Assembly (NCBI GenBank): GCA_030602715.1
Contig: JAUVZD010000008.1
Coordinates: 64,001-128,000, forward strand
Direction of reading: 5' to 3'
Source: Candidatus Coatesiibacteriota bacterium
GTDB taxonomy: Bacteria; RBG-13-66-14; B26-G2; JAUVZD01
Length of the DNA stretch: 64,000 nt
Both the position numbers and the translations under genes were made by a program. Positions 9,208 to 18,075 of the stretch are shown here, in pieces (position 1 is the first letter of the stretch; every line of letters starts with the position of its first letter). The notes beneath the pieces are model-generated. The model was not told the origin of the DNA. It made no database searches and saw nothing but the letters and a program-made list of their open reading frames with translations.

Positions 9208-12200
9208 CTATTCCTCTCGCAAATCACACCTGAGGCACCGCTCACTTTCTCTCAGGGCGTCTTCATCAGAGTATCCGAGTTCAACCATATTGAAATTCAT
9301 AACTCTCTCTTTGACATCTGCGAGTGGCATTTCCGGGCGACCTGTTTCTGCTAACATCTCCAATTCCTCATCAGAAAGTTCAAGCATTGGAAGTTTTATA
9401 CCAGGTTCGGTAATGTGATGTTCCCTTATGACTTTTTCACCTTTCAGGAATTTGTCTATCATTTGTGCAGCAATTTTTCCTAAAGCCAGAGAGTCAGAAA
9501 CGGTGGAAGTTCCCGATACAGCATCTCCGCAGGCAAACACTCCATTCTTACCGGTATAGAGTGTTTCATTATCCACCTTAATCGTTCCATCATCGTTGAG
9601 TTCTATCCCGCTGACGCCGTTGAGAAAACTTGCATTAGGCACTTGCTTTATTGCCGGGAATAGACATTCTGCTTTGATAACCAACTCTGAACCTTCAACA
9701 GGCACGACTTCACGATATCCTGTCTCAGTAAGCTCTCCAAGTTCCATACGAATACATTCAAGACCAACCATATTTCCATCTTCAACAATAATCCTCTTCG
9801 GTCTCGTCAGAAATTCTATATTTATGCCTTCATCAATTCCTGCTTGAACCTCCCCTTGAAATGCCTCCATTTCTTCTCTGATATTCTCAAAGACAATGGA
9901 TACATTTGACCCTAACCTTCGTGCGGTTCTGGCAACATCTATTGATGCATTTCCACCACCGACCACAACAACTTCTTTGGGTAGTGAAGGTTTCTCGCCT
10001 TTGTTAATCGCCCATAAAAATTCTATCGGGTTTCGGACCCCTTGGGCGTCCTCTCCAGGGATGCCTAAAGGAACATTTTTTTCTGCGCCGACTGAGATGA
10101 GTATTGCCTTGAAGCCTTTATCAAAGAGTTCCTCAAATTTTACATCATCCCCTATACGAGTGTTAATCTGTATTTCAACACCACCACTTTTTATAGCGTC
10201 AATTTCCATCTCCAATATACTCTTGTTGAGGCGGAAACTGGGAATCGCCGATGCAGGCATTCCACCTGGCTTTGAATCTGCTTCAAATACTGTAACTGGA
10301 TGTCCCATCTTAACCAATTCATGTGCTGCACCCAATCCAGCAGGTCCGGCACCTATAACCGCGACTTTTGGTCCTGCTAATTTGGTCTTTTCAACTTTTG
10401 GTTTACGGCCCTTGGTCATCAGTTTATCGCCGATATACCTTTTGAGTGCCTTAATTGCAAGTTTATTTCCTCCCATATCACCTGCACGACATAGGTCTTC
10501 ACAAGCGTGATGGCACACATAACCGCAGGTTACAGCGAATGGATTTCCGTCATAGATGGTGTCAAAAGCCTTCTCATATTCTCTTCTGGCGAGGTATCCG
10601 AAAAAATCTGGTATGTTTGTCTGAACAGGACAGTTGTATTTACAAGGTGTGAATATGATTTTTGAACAGACCATAGAAGGGCAGTTCTTTCTTAGAATAT
10701 GTTCCTCATATTCATTCCGGAAGTATTTTAATGTTGTCAGTATCGGATTAGGTGCAGTTTGACCAAGACCGCATAATGCAGTCTCCTTAATCACATTGCC
10801 GAGTGTCTCAAGTTCTTCAACATCGCTTAATTTCCCCTCTCCCCTGGTAATCCGCTCTAAGATGTCATGCATCTTTGGTACGCCCTCTCTGCAGGGGGTG
10901 CATTTCCCACAGGATTCGTTCTTGGTAAAATTGAGGAAGAATTTTGCCAGATCTACCATACATGTTTCTTCGTCTGCTACGACCAATCCGCCGGAGCCCA
11001 TCATTGAGCCTGCTTCTGTTAATCTCTCGTAATCAACTGGCATATCCAACATTGAACCCGGAATACAGCCACCTGAAGGGCCACCAGTCTGGACTGCTTT
11101 GAAATCTTTTCCTTCAGCTATACCACCGCCGATGCTAAATATTAGGTCCTTTAAGGCGATTCCCATGGGGACTTCTACAAGTCCAGAATTTCTAATCTTT
11201 CCTGTGAGAGCAAAGACCATTGTTCCTTTGCTTTTTTCTGTTCCGATGTTTGAAAACCACTTTGCACCCCGTGCTATTATCGGAGGGACACTAGCCCAAG
11301 ATTTGACATTATTGACGACGGTTGGCTTACCATAGATTCCGCTCTCGGTTGGGAATGGGGGACGGGGTCTGGGCTCCGTTAATCTACCTTCTATTGCCGC
11401 AATGAGAGCGGTTTCCTCACCGCAGACAAATGCTCCAGGCTCTCTGGCAATCCTCAGATCAAAGGAAAAATCTGTTCCAAGTATGTTTTCACCGAGGAAT
11501 CCGTATTCTTTTGCCTTTTCAATTGCCTTTTTTAGTGTGTCAATCGCAAGGTAGTAATCTACACCGATATAAATGAAGCCTTTTGATGCCCCGATTGCGT
11601 GTGCTCCGATAATCATCCCCTCTATAACGCTATGCGGGTCACTTTCAAGAACTCTTCTGTCCATGTATGCGCCTGGGTCACCTTCATGAGCATTACATAC
11701 TATATATTTGGGTTCGCCTTTTGCGGCTCTACAGAACTTCCACTTAAGCCCGGTGGGGAAACCTCCTCCTCCACGACCTCTGAGACCTGAGTTCTGAACT
11801 TCCTTAATAACATCTTCAGGTTTCATCTCTTTGAGGCTTTTGATAAGTGAGGAGTATCCTCCACGAGCGATATATTCGTTAATATTTTCAGGGTCTATGT
11901 GACCGGTATTTCTTAAAATTATCTTTAACTGTTTTTTAAAGAAAGGAATCTCGTGGCATTGGAGGAACTCCTGGTATTCATCTGGGATCCCATTTTTTGA
12001 ATATTTATGTTCAGTTTCAAGTATGAGAATATCTTCACGATCGGTGCGGCACAGCACCCACTCGGGAATTATCTCTCCGTTTTGGGCTGACTTTAATAGT
12101 TTATTAACTTTATCCTCCATGATTGAGTGATATGTTATCCTGGGAAGTCCAGGGAAGATTACATCTACAATCGGCTCAACCTGACAATAACCAATACAGC

Positions 12201-12390
12201 CTGTTTTTGTGATGTGGAGGTCAATATTGGAATCTTTAACCTTCTCCATTAGTTTGTCATACACATCAAGAGCACCTGCCGCACGACCACAAGTTGCCAT
12301 ACCCACCATTATCTTGGTCTTTGCAGGATAGAGAGATTTAGTGCCCTCTTTTTTTAGGCTCTTTAAATCTTTGATTTCATGCACCTTCAT
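9208..12390 (-). CDS. NuoF-like NADH/FMN flavoprotein fused to a GltD/NfnB-like FAD-NAD(P) module
   Basis: 1060 residues. Residues 25-100 are a thioredoxin-like domain (ATCGRAAG, TGCIGYC). About 160-590 is NuoF: FMN loop GLRGRGGGGFPTG, NADH loop NAHEGDPGAYMDRR, GAFVCGEETAL, and the [4Fe-4S] motif ESCGKCTPCREG. In place of the usual two ferredoxin repeats, residues 600-1060 are a glutamate-synthase-small-chain (GltD) module: a CX3C...CX3CX3C cluster segment (TCGYVCHHACEDLC), FAD loop VAVIGAGPAG and NAD(P) loop VVVVGGGNAS. It should oxidise NAD(P)H and may have a second pyridine-nucleotide site. GGGG precedes ATG 12390. It ends in SERCLRC, the same boundary seen inside the giant HdrA. Confidence 0.9.
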   Translation of the reverse strand: MKVHEIKDLKSLKKEGTKSLYPAKTKIMVGMATCGRAAGALDVYDKLMEKVKDSNIDLHITKTGCIGYCQVEPIVDVIFPGLPRITYHSIMEDKVNKLLKSAQNGEIIPEWVLCRTDREDILILETEHKYSKNGIPDEYQEFLQCHEIPFFKKQLKIILRNTGHIDPENINEYIARGGYSSLIKSLKEMKPEDVIKEVQNSGLRGRGGGGFPTGLKWKFCRAAKGEPKYIVCNAHEGDPGAYMDRRVLESDPHSVIEGMIIGAHAIGASKGFIYIGVDYYLAIDTLKKAIEKAKEYGFLGENILGTDFSFDLRIAREPGAFVCGEETALIAAIEGRLTEPRPRPPFPTESGIYGKPTVVNNVKSWASVPPIIARGAKWFSNIGTEKSKGTMVFALTGKIRNSGLVEVPMGIALKDLIFSIGGGIAEGKDFKAVQTGGPSGGCIPGSMLDMPVDYERLTEAGSMMGSGGLVVADEETCMVDLAKFFLNFTKNESCGKCTPCREGVPKMHDILERITRGEGKLSDVEELETLGNVIKETALCGLGQTAPNPILTTLKYFRNEYEEHILRKNCPSMVCSKIIFTPCKYNCPVQTNIPDFFGYLARREYEKAFDTIYDGNPFAVTCGYVCHHACEDLCRAGDMGGNKLAIKALKRYIGDKLMTKGRKPKVEKTKLAGPKVAVIGAGPAGLGAAHELVKMGHPVTVFEADSKPGGMPASAIPSFRLNKSILEMEIDAIKSGGVEIQINTRIGDDVKFEELFDKGFKAILISVGAEKNVPLGIPGEDAQGVRNPIEFLWAINKGEKPSLPKEVVVVGGGNASIDVARTARRLGSNVSIVFENIREEMEAFQGEVQAGIDEGINIEFLTRPKRIIVEDGNMVGLECIRMELGELTETGYREVVPVEGSELVIKAECLFPAIKQVPNASFLNGVSGIELNDDGTIKVDNETLYTGKNGVFACGDAVSGTSTVSDSLALGKIAAQMIDKFLKGEKVIREHHITEPGIKLPMLELSDEELEMLAETGRPEMPLADVKERVMNFNMVELGYSDEDALRESERCLRCDLREE

Positions 12391-12391
12391 C

Positions 12392-12850
12392 TCAGTCCCC
12401 CTTATATCTATACTTTCTTAGAAGGGCGGGCACTTTGTTTGAAAGCATTCTTGAAAATATCTTTTCATCTATTTTTACGGTAGGAGGAAGGCTACAATAC
12501 CCAAAGCAACTTACATCCTGAAGGGTAAACTGCATGTCCTCTGTTGTCTCTCCGGATTTTACACCCAATTCCTGTTCAAACCTTCTCAAAATCCGTATCC
12601 CACCCCTCACATGGCATGCTGTTCCTGAACATACTTGGACTATATGTTTCCCTCGTGGTGTAAGGGAGAAAAACCCGAAGAAAGAGGCAAGACTGAATAT
12701 CTTACTCAGTGGAACATCTAACTTCTTAGAAAGCCTAAGTAATTCATCTTTTGGCAGGTAATTGTGCTCCTCTTGAATATCCTGGAGGACCTCAATTAAA
12801 GCCTCTCTCTCCTCAACTTCAATCGTTACATTTCCATCTCCGCTAGACAT
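12392..12850 (-). CDS. NuoE/HydC-like [2Fe-2S] subunit (24 kDa family)
   Basis: 152 residues, the standard length for bidirectional-hydrogenase-type NuoE. The cluster ligands are visible as CSGTAC (CX4C) and CFGYC (CX3C). The N-terminal helical bundle reads LIEVLQDIQEEHNYLP with the conserved FFSLTPRGKH segment. NuoE pairs with NuoF (the next gene downstream, one base away) to form an NADH-oxidising unit. The start lies immediately after the stop of the split HdrA N-half, with AAGGTGAG as ribosome site. The position between two halves of HdrA is unusual. Confidence 0.93.
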   Translation of the reverse strand: MSSGDGNVTIEVEEREALIEVLQDIQEEHNYLPKDELLRLSKKLDVPLSKIFSLASFFGFFSLTPRGKHIVQVCSGTACHVRGGIRILRRFEQELGVKSGETTEDMQFTLQDVSCFGYCSLPPTVKIDEKIFSRMLSNKVPALLRKYRYKGD

Positions 12851-13735
12851 CTAACTCACCTTGCTTTCGGTAAGTGGTTCGGCTTCACCAATGCCAGATT
12901 TAACCACTTTTTTGCCCACCTTTATTACCTTCTTTGATGGAACGGTGTAAGAAGGACATACCTCCCAGCATGTTCCACAAGAGGTGCACTTTTCCAGGTC
13001 AACATATCTTGCTTTCTTACGGACCTTAACTGAGAAATTGCCAATGTATCCAGATACATCCTCAACTTCACTGTGAGACAGTATCTCAATATTGGGGTGT
13101 ATTCCTACATCTACCATCTTTGGAGTTAGAATACAGGCAGCGCAATCAAGGGTGGGGAAAGTCTTATCAAAATATCCCATGTGTCCACCTATAGTTGGCT
13201 CCCTTTCAACCAGGAAGACCTTTCTTCCACCATTGGCAATGTCCAGTGCCGCTTGTATTCCAGCAACCCCACCACCCACCACCAGTGCTGAGGGGGTAAT
13301 ATCAACCGTTCGGGTTTCAAGTGCCTCCAAAAGGGTTGCCCTTCTAACCGCAGCCGATACCAGTGCCTTAGCCTTCTCAGTCGCCTTTTTCTTGTCCTCG
13401 GTAACCCATGATACATGTTCTCTGATGTTTGCCATTGAGAAGTAATACTGGTTCAATCCCTCGTCACGGCAAACCCTCCTGAATGTGTGCTCGTGCATCC
13501 TGGGAGAGCACGATGCGACCACAACACGATTTAAGCCTAAGTTTCTAATATCTTCCTTGATTAGGTTCTGACCGGGGTCAGAACACATAAACCTAAAATC
13601 TCGAGAAATGACAACATTCGGGAGCCGACCTGCAAAATCTGAAACATCAGCAGTGTCTACAACTCCCTCAATGTTGCTCCCGCAATGGCAGATATAAACC
13701 CCGACCTTTACTTTCTCTTTTTCTTCCTCTGCCAT
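12851..13735 (-). CDS. Free-standing N-terminal half of HdrA (FAD-binding half)
   Basis: 294 residues that match residues 1-260 of the giant HdrA upstream almost motif for motif: GVYICHCGSN, FRFMCSDPGQN, VVASCSPRMHE, the Rossmann loop LVVGGGVAGIQ, CAACILTPKMVDV and one [4Fe-4S] motif CTSCGTCWEVCP. It then stops after a short basic tail instead of continuing into the second half of HdrA. A good ribosome site (AAAGGAGAGGTGAT) and an uninterrupted frame argue for a real subunit, not a pseudogene. I infer that it assembles with the HdrA C-terminal half in the NuoG chimera at 7420-9174 to rebuild a full FAD site. Confidence 0.88.
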   Translation of the reverse strand: MAEEEKEKVKVGVYICHCGSNIEGVVDTADVSDFAGRLPNVVISRDFRFMCSDPGQNLIKEDIRNLGLNRVVVASCSPRMHEHTFRRVCRDEGLNQYYFSMANIREHVSWVTEDKKKATEKAKALVSAAVRRATLLEALETRTVDITPSALVVGGGVAGIQAALDIANGGRKVFLVEREPTIGGHMGYFDKTFPTLDCAACILTPKMVDVGIHPNIEILSHSEVEDVSGYIGNFSVKVRKKARYVDLEKCTSCGTCWEVCPSYTVPSKKVIKVGKKVVKSGIGEAEPLTESKVS

Positions 13736-13772
13736 ATCACCTCTCCTTTGGGTGATAGAAAGTCCTAAAGCC

Positions 13773-16700
13773 TCACTTTATGGATAGTTCTTCTACCGCC
13801 AATCCTTCAATCTCTGCGAGAATCTGCTCATCCGTAAAGTGTTTCCCTATAATAGCGCTACTTGGACAGGCAGCAACACAGGTTCCACAACCCTTGCACA
13901 GGGCTTCGTTCACCACAGAAGCACCCTTCTCCTCATCAAAAGTAATTGCAGTGTATGGGCATAAGTCATTACAAATCTTGCATCCTGAGCAGAGCTCTTC
14001 CATCGTCTCTGCGGTTGCGGATTCAATCTCAACCTTCCCTGTGACCATCAAGTCTAGGGCTGCTGCTCCTGCACTTGCTCCCTGGTCAACCGAGTATGGA
14101 ATATCCTTGGGTCCAACAGCACACCCGGCGATGAAGATGCCGGCGGAGGCTGTCTCAGTGGGGTCAAGTTTAACGTGTTTTTCTAAGAAGAACCCGTCCT
14201 CAGTGCACCCAAGCCCGAACATCGCTGAGACCTCTTTTGAATCGGCACTGGGTTCAACTGCCGGGCAAAGGATTACCAGGTCAACAGGAACTCTCCTGAT
14301 CTCACCGGCGAGCGTATCCTCACACCTTACGATTAACTTACCCTCCTCACCCGGGAACATGGCAAAATCAGTTATCTCCGCAGCCTTTCCACGAATGAAT
14401 CTCACTTCCTCTGATAAGAGCCTTCTGTAGAATTGCTCATAGCCTTTTCCATAACACCTCATATCAATATACATCTGATAGACCTCTGCTCGCTTCTCGG
14501 TTCTTTCTCTGATGAGGTGGGAGAATTTGAGGGCATACATACAGCATACGGCTGAACAATACTCGTGATAATCTTCATCCCTTGAACCAATACAATGAAG
14601 TATGGCAACTGACTCTGGCTCTACTCCTTTTGATGTCAGCATCTTACCTTCAGAAAACCCAGTGGCGTTGACCATCCTCTCAAATTCCAGAGAGGTTATA
14701 ACATCAGGATATTTTCCGTATCCGTATCTGGTCATAGGAGTCGGGTCAAAGAGTTGATAACCTGTTGCCACAACTATCGTTCCGACATTTAACTCCACTA
14801 TCTCATCTTTAGCGTCGTGAAAAATGGACTTAGGTTCGCATACAGTCTCACATTGGCGACACTCAACACAAACACCGCAGTGCAGACATCTCTCTGCTTC
14901 TCTCTGTGCATCTTCCTCAGAAAATCCGAGCATGACCTCTTCAAAGTTGGTCTTTCTTGTATCCGGGCTCAACTCAGACGTAACAGTTCTGTGTTTCCAA
15001 GGCTCGTCAGGATACTCCTCTCTCCAATCAATCTCCTCCTCCAACTTCTCCTCATGCTCAATTTTCTCTTCTAGTAGATCAGTAAAACGCTCGCCCTCAA
15101 AATATCTTATGATACTTTTTGCCGACTTTTTACCATCTGCAACTGCCTCTAAGACGGTAGCCGGTCCATACACCATGTCTCCACCCCCGAACACACCCTT
15201 TACATTGGTGGCTTTCGTCTCATGGTTAACGGTTAAGGTGCCCCAATCGGTGAAGTTTAACCTTAAACCATCTTCGTTGAAGGTAAGGTCTGGTTTTTGA
15301 CCTATTGCGAGTATGACCCTATCGCATTCAATTACATGCTCTGACCCGTCAACTGGAACTGGTCGTGGTCTGCCGGATGAGTCAACTTCGCCCAACTCCA
15401 TATTCTGACACTTAAGACCGGTAAGTTTACCCTTGCTATCAGTTTCAAAGCCTACGGGTGATTTGAGGAAGGTGAATTTGACCCCCTCAGCTTCCGCTTC
15501 TTTTATTTCATCCGGGTCAGCAGGCATCTGTTCTTCAGTTCTACGATAGACTACCTCTACCGATGAGGCGCCTGAACGGAGTGCCACCCTGGCTGCATCC
15601 ATTGCGGTATTGCCACCACCAATTACTTTTACCTTACCTGAGATGTCAACCTCACCACCAAGGTTGATATCTCTCAATATGTCAACGCCCTGATATACGG
15701 CAGCAACATCTGTATAGTCAAGCCCGCCGGAGGTTCCAACATGTGCACCTGTTGCGATGAAGATTGCATCGTATTCTTTTTTCAATTTCTTTAAGGTGAT
15801 ATCCTTTCCTACTGTGGTTGATGTCTTGATTGCCACGCCCATCTTCTTAATGTAGTCTATCTCACGGTCCAATATCTCGTCTGGAAGCCTATATCTTGGG
15901 ATGCCGACGCGCATCATGCCACCGGCGGTGGGGAGCGATTCGTAGATGACGGATTTATATCCCTGTAGGGCTAGGTCATGTGCACAGGAGAGACCTGCTG
16001 GGCCACTTCCTATGATGGCAACCTTTTTACTCTTCTTCTCCTCAATTTCTGGTGGCTCCAAATGCTCATTGTGCTCATAAGCCCAGTCGTAGATAAACCT
16101 CTTGAGGTGTCTGATGGAGATGGGTTGGTCAAGTTCTCCCCTTCTACAGTTGGCTTCACAGGGGTGATAGCAAACCCTTCCGCAAATTGCCGGAAGGGGG
16201 TTTACCCTGCGGATTAATCTCATTGCTTCTGCATATTTCCCCTTGGTTACCAGGGCAACATAACCTGCTGCGTCCTGGTCAATGAGACATGCAACTTTAC
16301 ACGGGGATATTTCCTTCTTATCTATTACAAATTTGTTCGGGACGGCTTGTGGAAACATTCGGTAAATTGCTTTTCTTTTAGCGTGTCCTAGTTCAAACTC
16401 GTCAGAAACCTCAATGGGACAGACCTCTGTGCAGTCATTACAGGCGGTACAGGTTTCAAGGTCAACATAACGTGCCTTTTTGCGAACTTTTACTGTGAAG
16501 TTACCGACGAAACCTGATACATCCTCAACTTCGCTGTAGGAGAGAATCTCTATATTAGGATTACTTGCCACATCAACCATTTTAGGGGTGAGAATACAGG
16601 CGGCGCAGTCAAGTGTTGGAAAAGTCTTATCCAGATATGCCATATGACCGCCGATTGAAGGTTGCTTTTCAACGAGATAAACCTTTATGTCACCAGCAGC

Positions 16701-17195
16701 CATTTTGAGGGCTGCTGAAATCCCTGCGATTCCACCGCCTACCACCAACACTGCTGGCTCAATATCAACTTCTCTTGTAGGAAGTGGTTCAAGTAGTGAT
16801 GCCCTTCTTATCGCAGCGGATACTAAGGCCTTGGACTTCTCTGTGGCTTCTTTCGGGTCGGTAGTGACCCAGGAAACTTGTTCGCGGATATTTGCCATGG
16901 TAAAGAGATACTGGTTTAACCCAGCCTCTCTACAAGCCCTACGAAATGTAGGTTCGTGCATTCTTGGGGAGCAAGAAGCGACGACCACTCTATTCAGGTT
17001 GTGTTCCTTAATATCTTCCTTGATGATATTCTGCCCCTCATCGGAGCACATGAACTTGAAGTCTCTGGAAACTACGACGTTGTCTAATCTGCCAGCAAAC
17101 TCGGTAACTTCTTTGGTGTTTACAATTCCCTCAATGTTGCTTCCGCAATGGCATATATAGACGCCAACTCTCGCTTCAGAACCGTTTCCGTTCAT
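13773..17195 (-). CDS. hdrA: Giant HdrA with an internal GltD/NfnB-like module
   Basis: 1140 residues; ordinary HdrA is about 650. Residues 1-260 are HdrA-N (GVYICHCGSN, FAD loop LVVGGGIAGIS at 149-160, CAAC, ferredoxin CTACNDCTEVCP at 249-260). About 295-770 is an inserted glutamate-synthase-small-chain module: its own cysteine cluster (CGRVCYHPCEANC, 338-350), FAD loop VAIIGSGPAG, NAD(P) loop VKVIGGGNTA and GGGDMVYGPATV. HdrA-C resumes at CLHCGVCVECRQC (770-782) and ends with two ferredoxin motifs ([24 protein letters not shown]). HdrA is the flavin bifurcation site of heterodisulfide reductases; the insert adds a second FAD and a probable NAD(P)H site. AAAGGAG precedes ATG 17195. Confidence 0.92.
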   Translation of the reverse strand: MNGNGSEARVGVYICHCGSNIEGIVNTKEVTEFAGRLDNVVVSRDFKFMCSDEGQNIIKEDIKEHNLNRVVVASCSPRMHEPTFRRACREAGLNQYLFTMANIREQVSWVTTDPKEATEKSKALVSAAIRRASLLEPLPTREVDIEPAVLVVGGGIAGISAALKMAAGDIKVYLVEKQPSIGGHMAYLDKTFPTLDCAACILTPKMVDVASNPNIEILSYSEVEDVSGFVGNFTVKVRKKARYVDLETCTACNDCTEVCPIEVSDEFELGHAKRKAIYRMFPQAVPNKFVIDKKEISPCKVACLIDQDAAGYVALVTKGKYAEAMRLIRRVNPLPAICGRVCYHPCEANCRRGELDQPISIRHLKRFIYDWAYEHNEHLEPPEIEEKKSKKVAIIGSGPAGLSCAHDLALQGYKSVIYESLPTAGGMMRVGIPRYRLPDEILDREIDYIKKMGVAIKTSTTVGKDITLKKLKKEYDAIFIATGAHVGTSGGLDYTDVAAVYQGVDILRDINLGGEVDISGKVKVIGGGNTAMDAARVALRSGASSVEVVYRRTEEQMPADPDEIKEAEAEGVKFTFLKSPVGFETDSKGKLTGLKCQNMELGEVDSSGRPRPVPVDGSEHVIECDRVILAIGQKPDLTFNEDGLRLNFTDWGTLTVNHETKATNVKGVFGGGDMVYGPATVLEAVADGKKSAKSIIRYFEGERFTDLLEEKIEHEEKLEEEIDWREEYPDEPWKHRTVTSELSPDTRKTNFEEVMLGFSEEDAQREAERCLHCGVCVECRQCETVCEPKSIFHDAKDEIVELNVGTIVVATGYQLFDPTPMTRYGYGKYPDVITSLEFERMVNATGFSEGKMLTSKGVEPESVAILHCIGSRDEDYHEYCSAVCCMYALKFSHLIRERTEKRAEVYQMYIDMRCYGKGYEQFYRRLLSEEVRFIRGKAAEITDFAMFPGEEGKLIVRCEDTLAGEIRRVPVDLVILCPAVEPSADSKEVSAMFGLGCTEDGFFLEKHVKLDPTETASAGIFIAGCAVGPKDIPYSVDQGASAGAAALDLMVTGKVEIESATAETMEELCSGCKICNDLCPYTAITFDEEKGASVVNEALCKGCGTCVAACPSSAIIGKHFTDEQILAEIEGLAVEELSIK

Positions 17196-17208
17196 TCAGA
17201 ACTCTCCT

Positions 17209-18075
17209 TTACACAAATGACGACAATTGCTTTTCAGGACTGACGATAAGGCTATTCATAGCCATATCCTTCTCACTCCTTCCAAAAGCAAACCCCATCA
17301 GTTGTGGGAAAAACAATATCGGTATGTTAAAGTCAGCGTCATACCTCTTGTTTATCTGTGCCTGATAGGCTTCCAAATTGATGTGGCACATTGGACAGGG
17401 AGTTATGATGATATCTGTCTCTTCACGTTGAGCGGCGAGCAGTATGTTCTTGCTCATTCTCAATGCCTGTTCTCTTACGGAACCTGCAATGCTACCACCG
17501 CAACACCTGTCCTTCATGGGGAAATATACGGAGGTTGCTCCCAGGGCTACTACGATGTCGTCAAGAGTGTGTGGGTCCTCAACGGAGTCAAATCCACCCT
17601 CTGGTCTGATGGTCTGGCAGCCATAATAAGAGGCAACTTTGAGACCACCTAAATCCCTCTTTAAATTTGCCCTGACGGTATCCAATCCAACATCGTTGAC
17701 TACCACATCCAGAAGGTGCCTTACCTTAATTGTCCCATTATACTCCAACCCTGCCACTGTAAGTGCTTTGGTTACTAAATCCTTTACCTCAGCATGTTCC
17801 TCCATATAAATATTGGTCTTGTTTAGGCCAAGATAGCAGGCGCTACAGGGTGCAATTATATCCCATCCTTTCTTCTCTGCTAAGGCGAGATTTCTTGCGG
17901 ATAGGACAAAAGACCTCCCTTGTGAGACTGACATATAGGCTGTTGCACCACAACAGTTCCAATCCTCTAGCTCCTCCAGATCAATGTCAAGTAAAGGAGC
18001 AATTGCCCGAGTTGAAAGATCGTAGGGAAAGGAAGTCGCTTCAAGAGAACACCCGGGATAATATGTATATTTCAT
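17209..18075 (-). CDS. hdrB: Heterodisulfide reductase subunit B (HdrB-like, CCG domains)
   Basis: 288 residues with two cysteine-rich CCG domains: N-terminal YYPGCS, WNCCGATAY and CSACYLGL; C-terminal YYGCQ, DRCCGGS and CPMCHINL. In methanogens these bind the noncubane [4Fe-4S] clusters that reduce the CoM-S-S-CoB disulfide. A bacterium is unlikely to use that disulfide, so the true substrate is unknown. AGGAGGTG precedes the ATG, which overlaps the hdrC stop. Together with hdrC and the giant hdrA it forms a conventional hdrCBA order. Confidence 0.93.
   Translation of the reverse strand: MKYTYYPGCSLEATSFPYDLSTRAIAPLLDIDLEELEDWNCCGATAYMSVSQGRSFVLSARNLALAEKKGWDIIAPCSACYLGLNKTNIYMEEHAEVKDLVTKALTVAGLEYNGTIKVRHLLDVVVNDVGLDTVRANLKRDLGGLKVASYYGCQTIRPEGGFDSVEDPHTLDDIVVALGATSVYFPMKDRCCGGSIAGSVREQALRMSKNILLAAQREETDIIITPCPMCHINLEAYQAQINKRYDADFNIPILFFPQLMGFAFGRSEKDMAMNSLIVSPEKQLSSFV

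Noticed and set aside
12851-13735. HdrA N-half as a pseudogene fragment
   Set aside because: It has a strong ribosome site, no frame damage, and all cofactor motifs; a matching C-half lies in the same operon.
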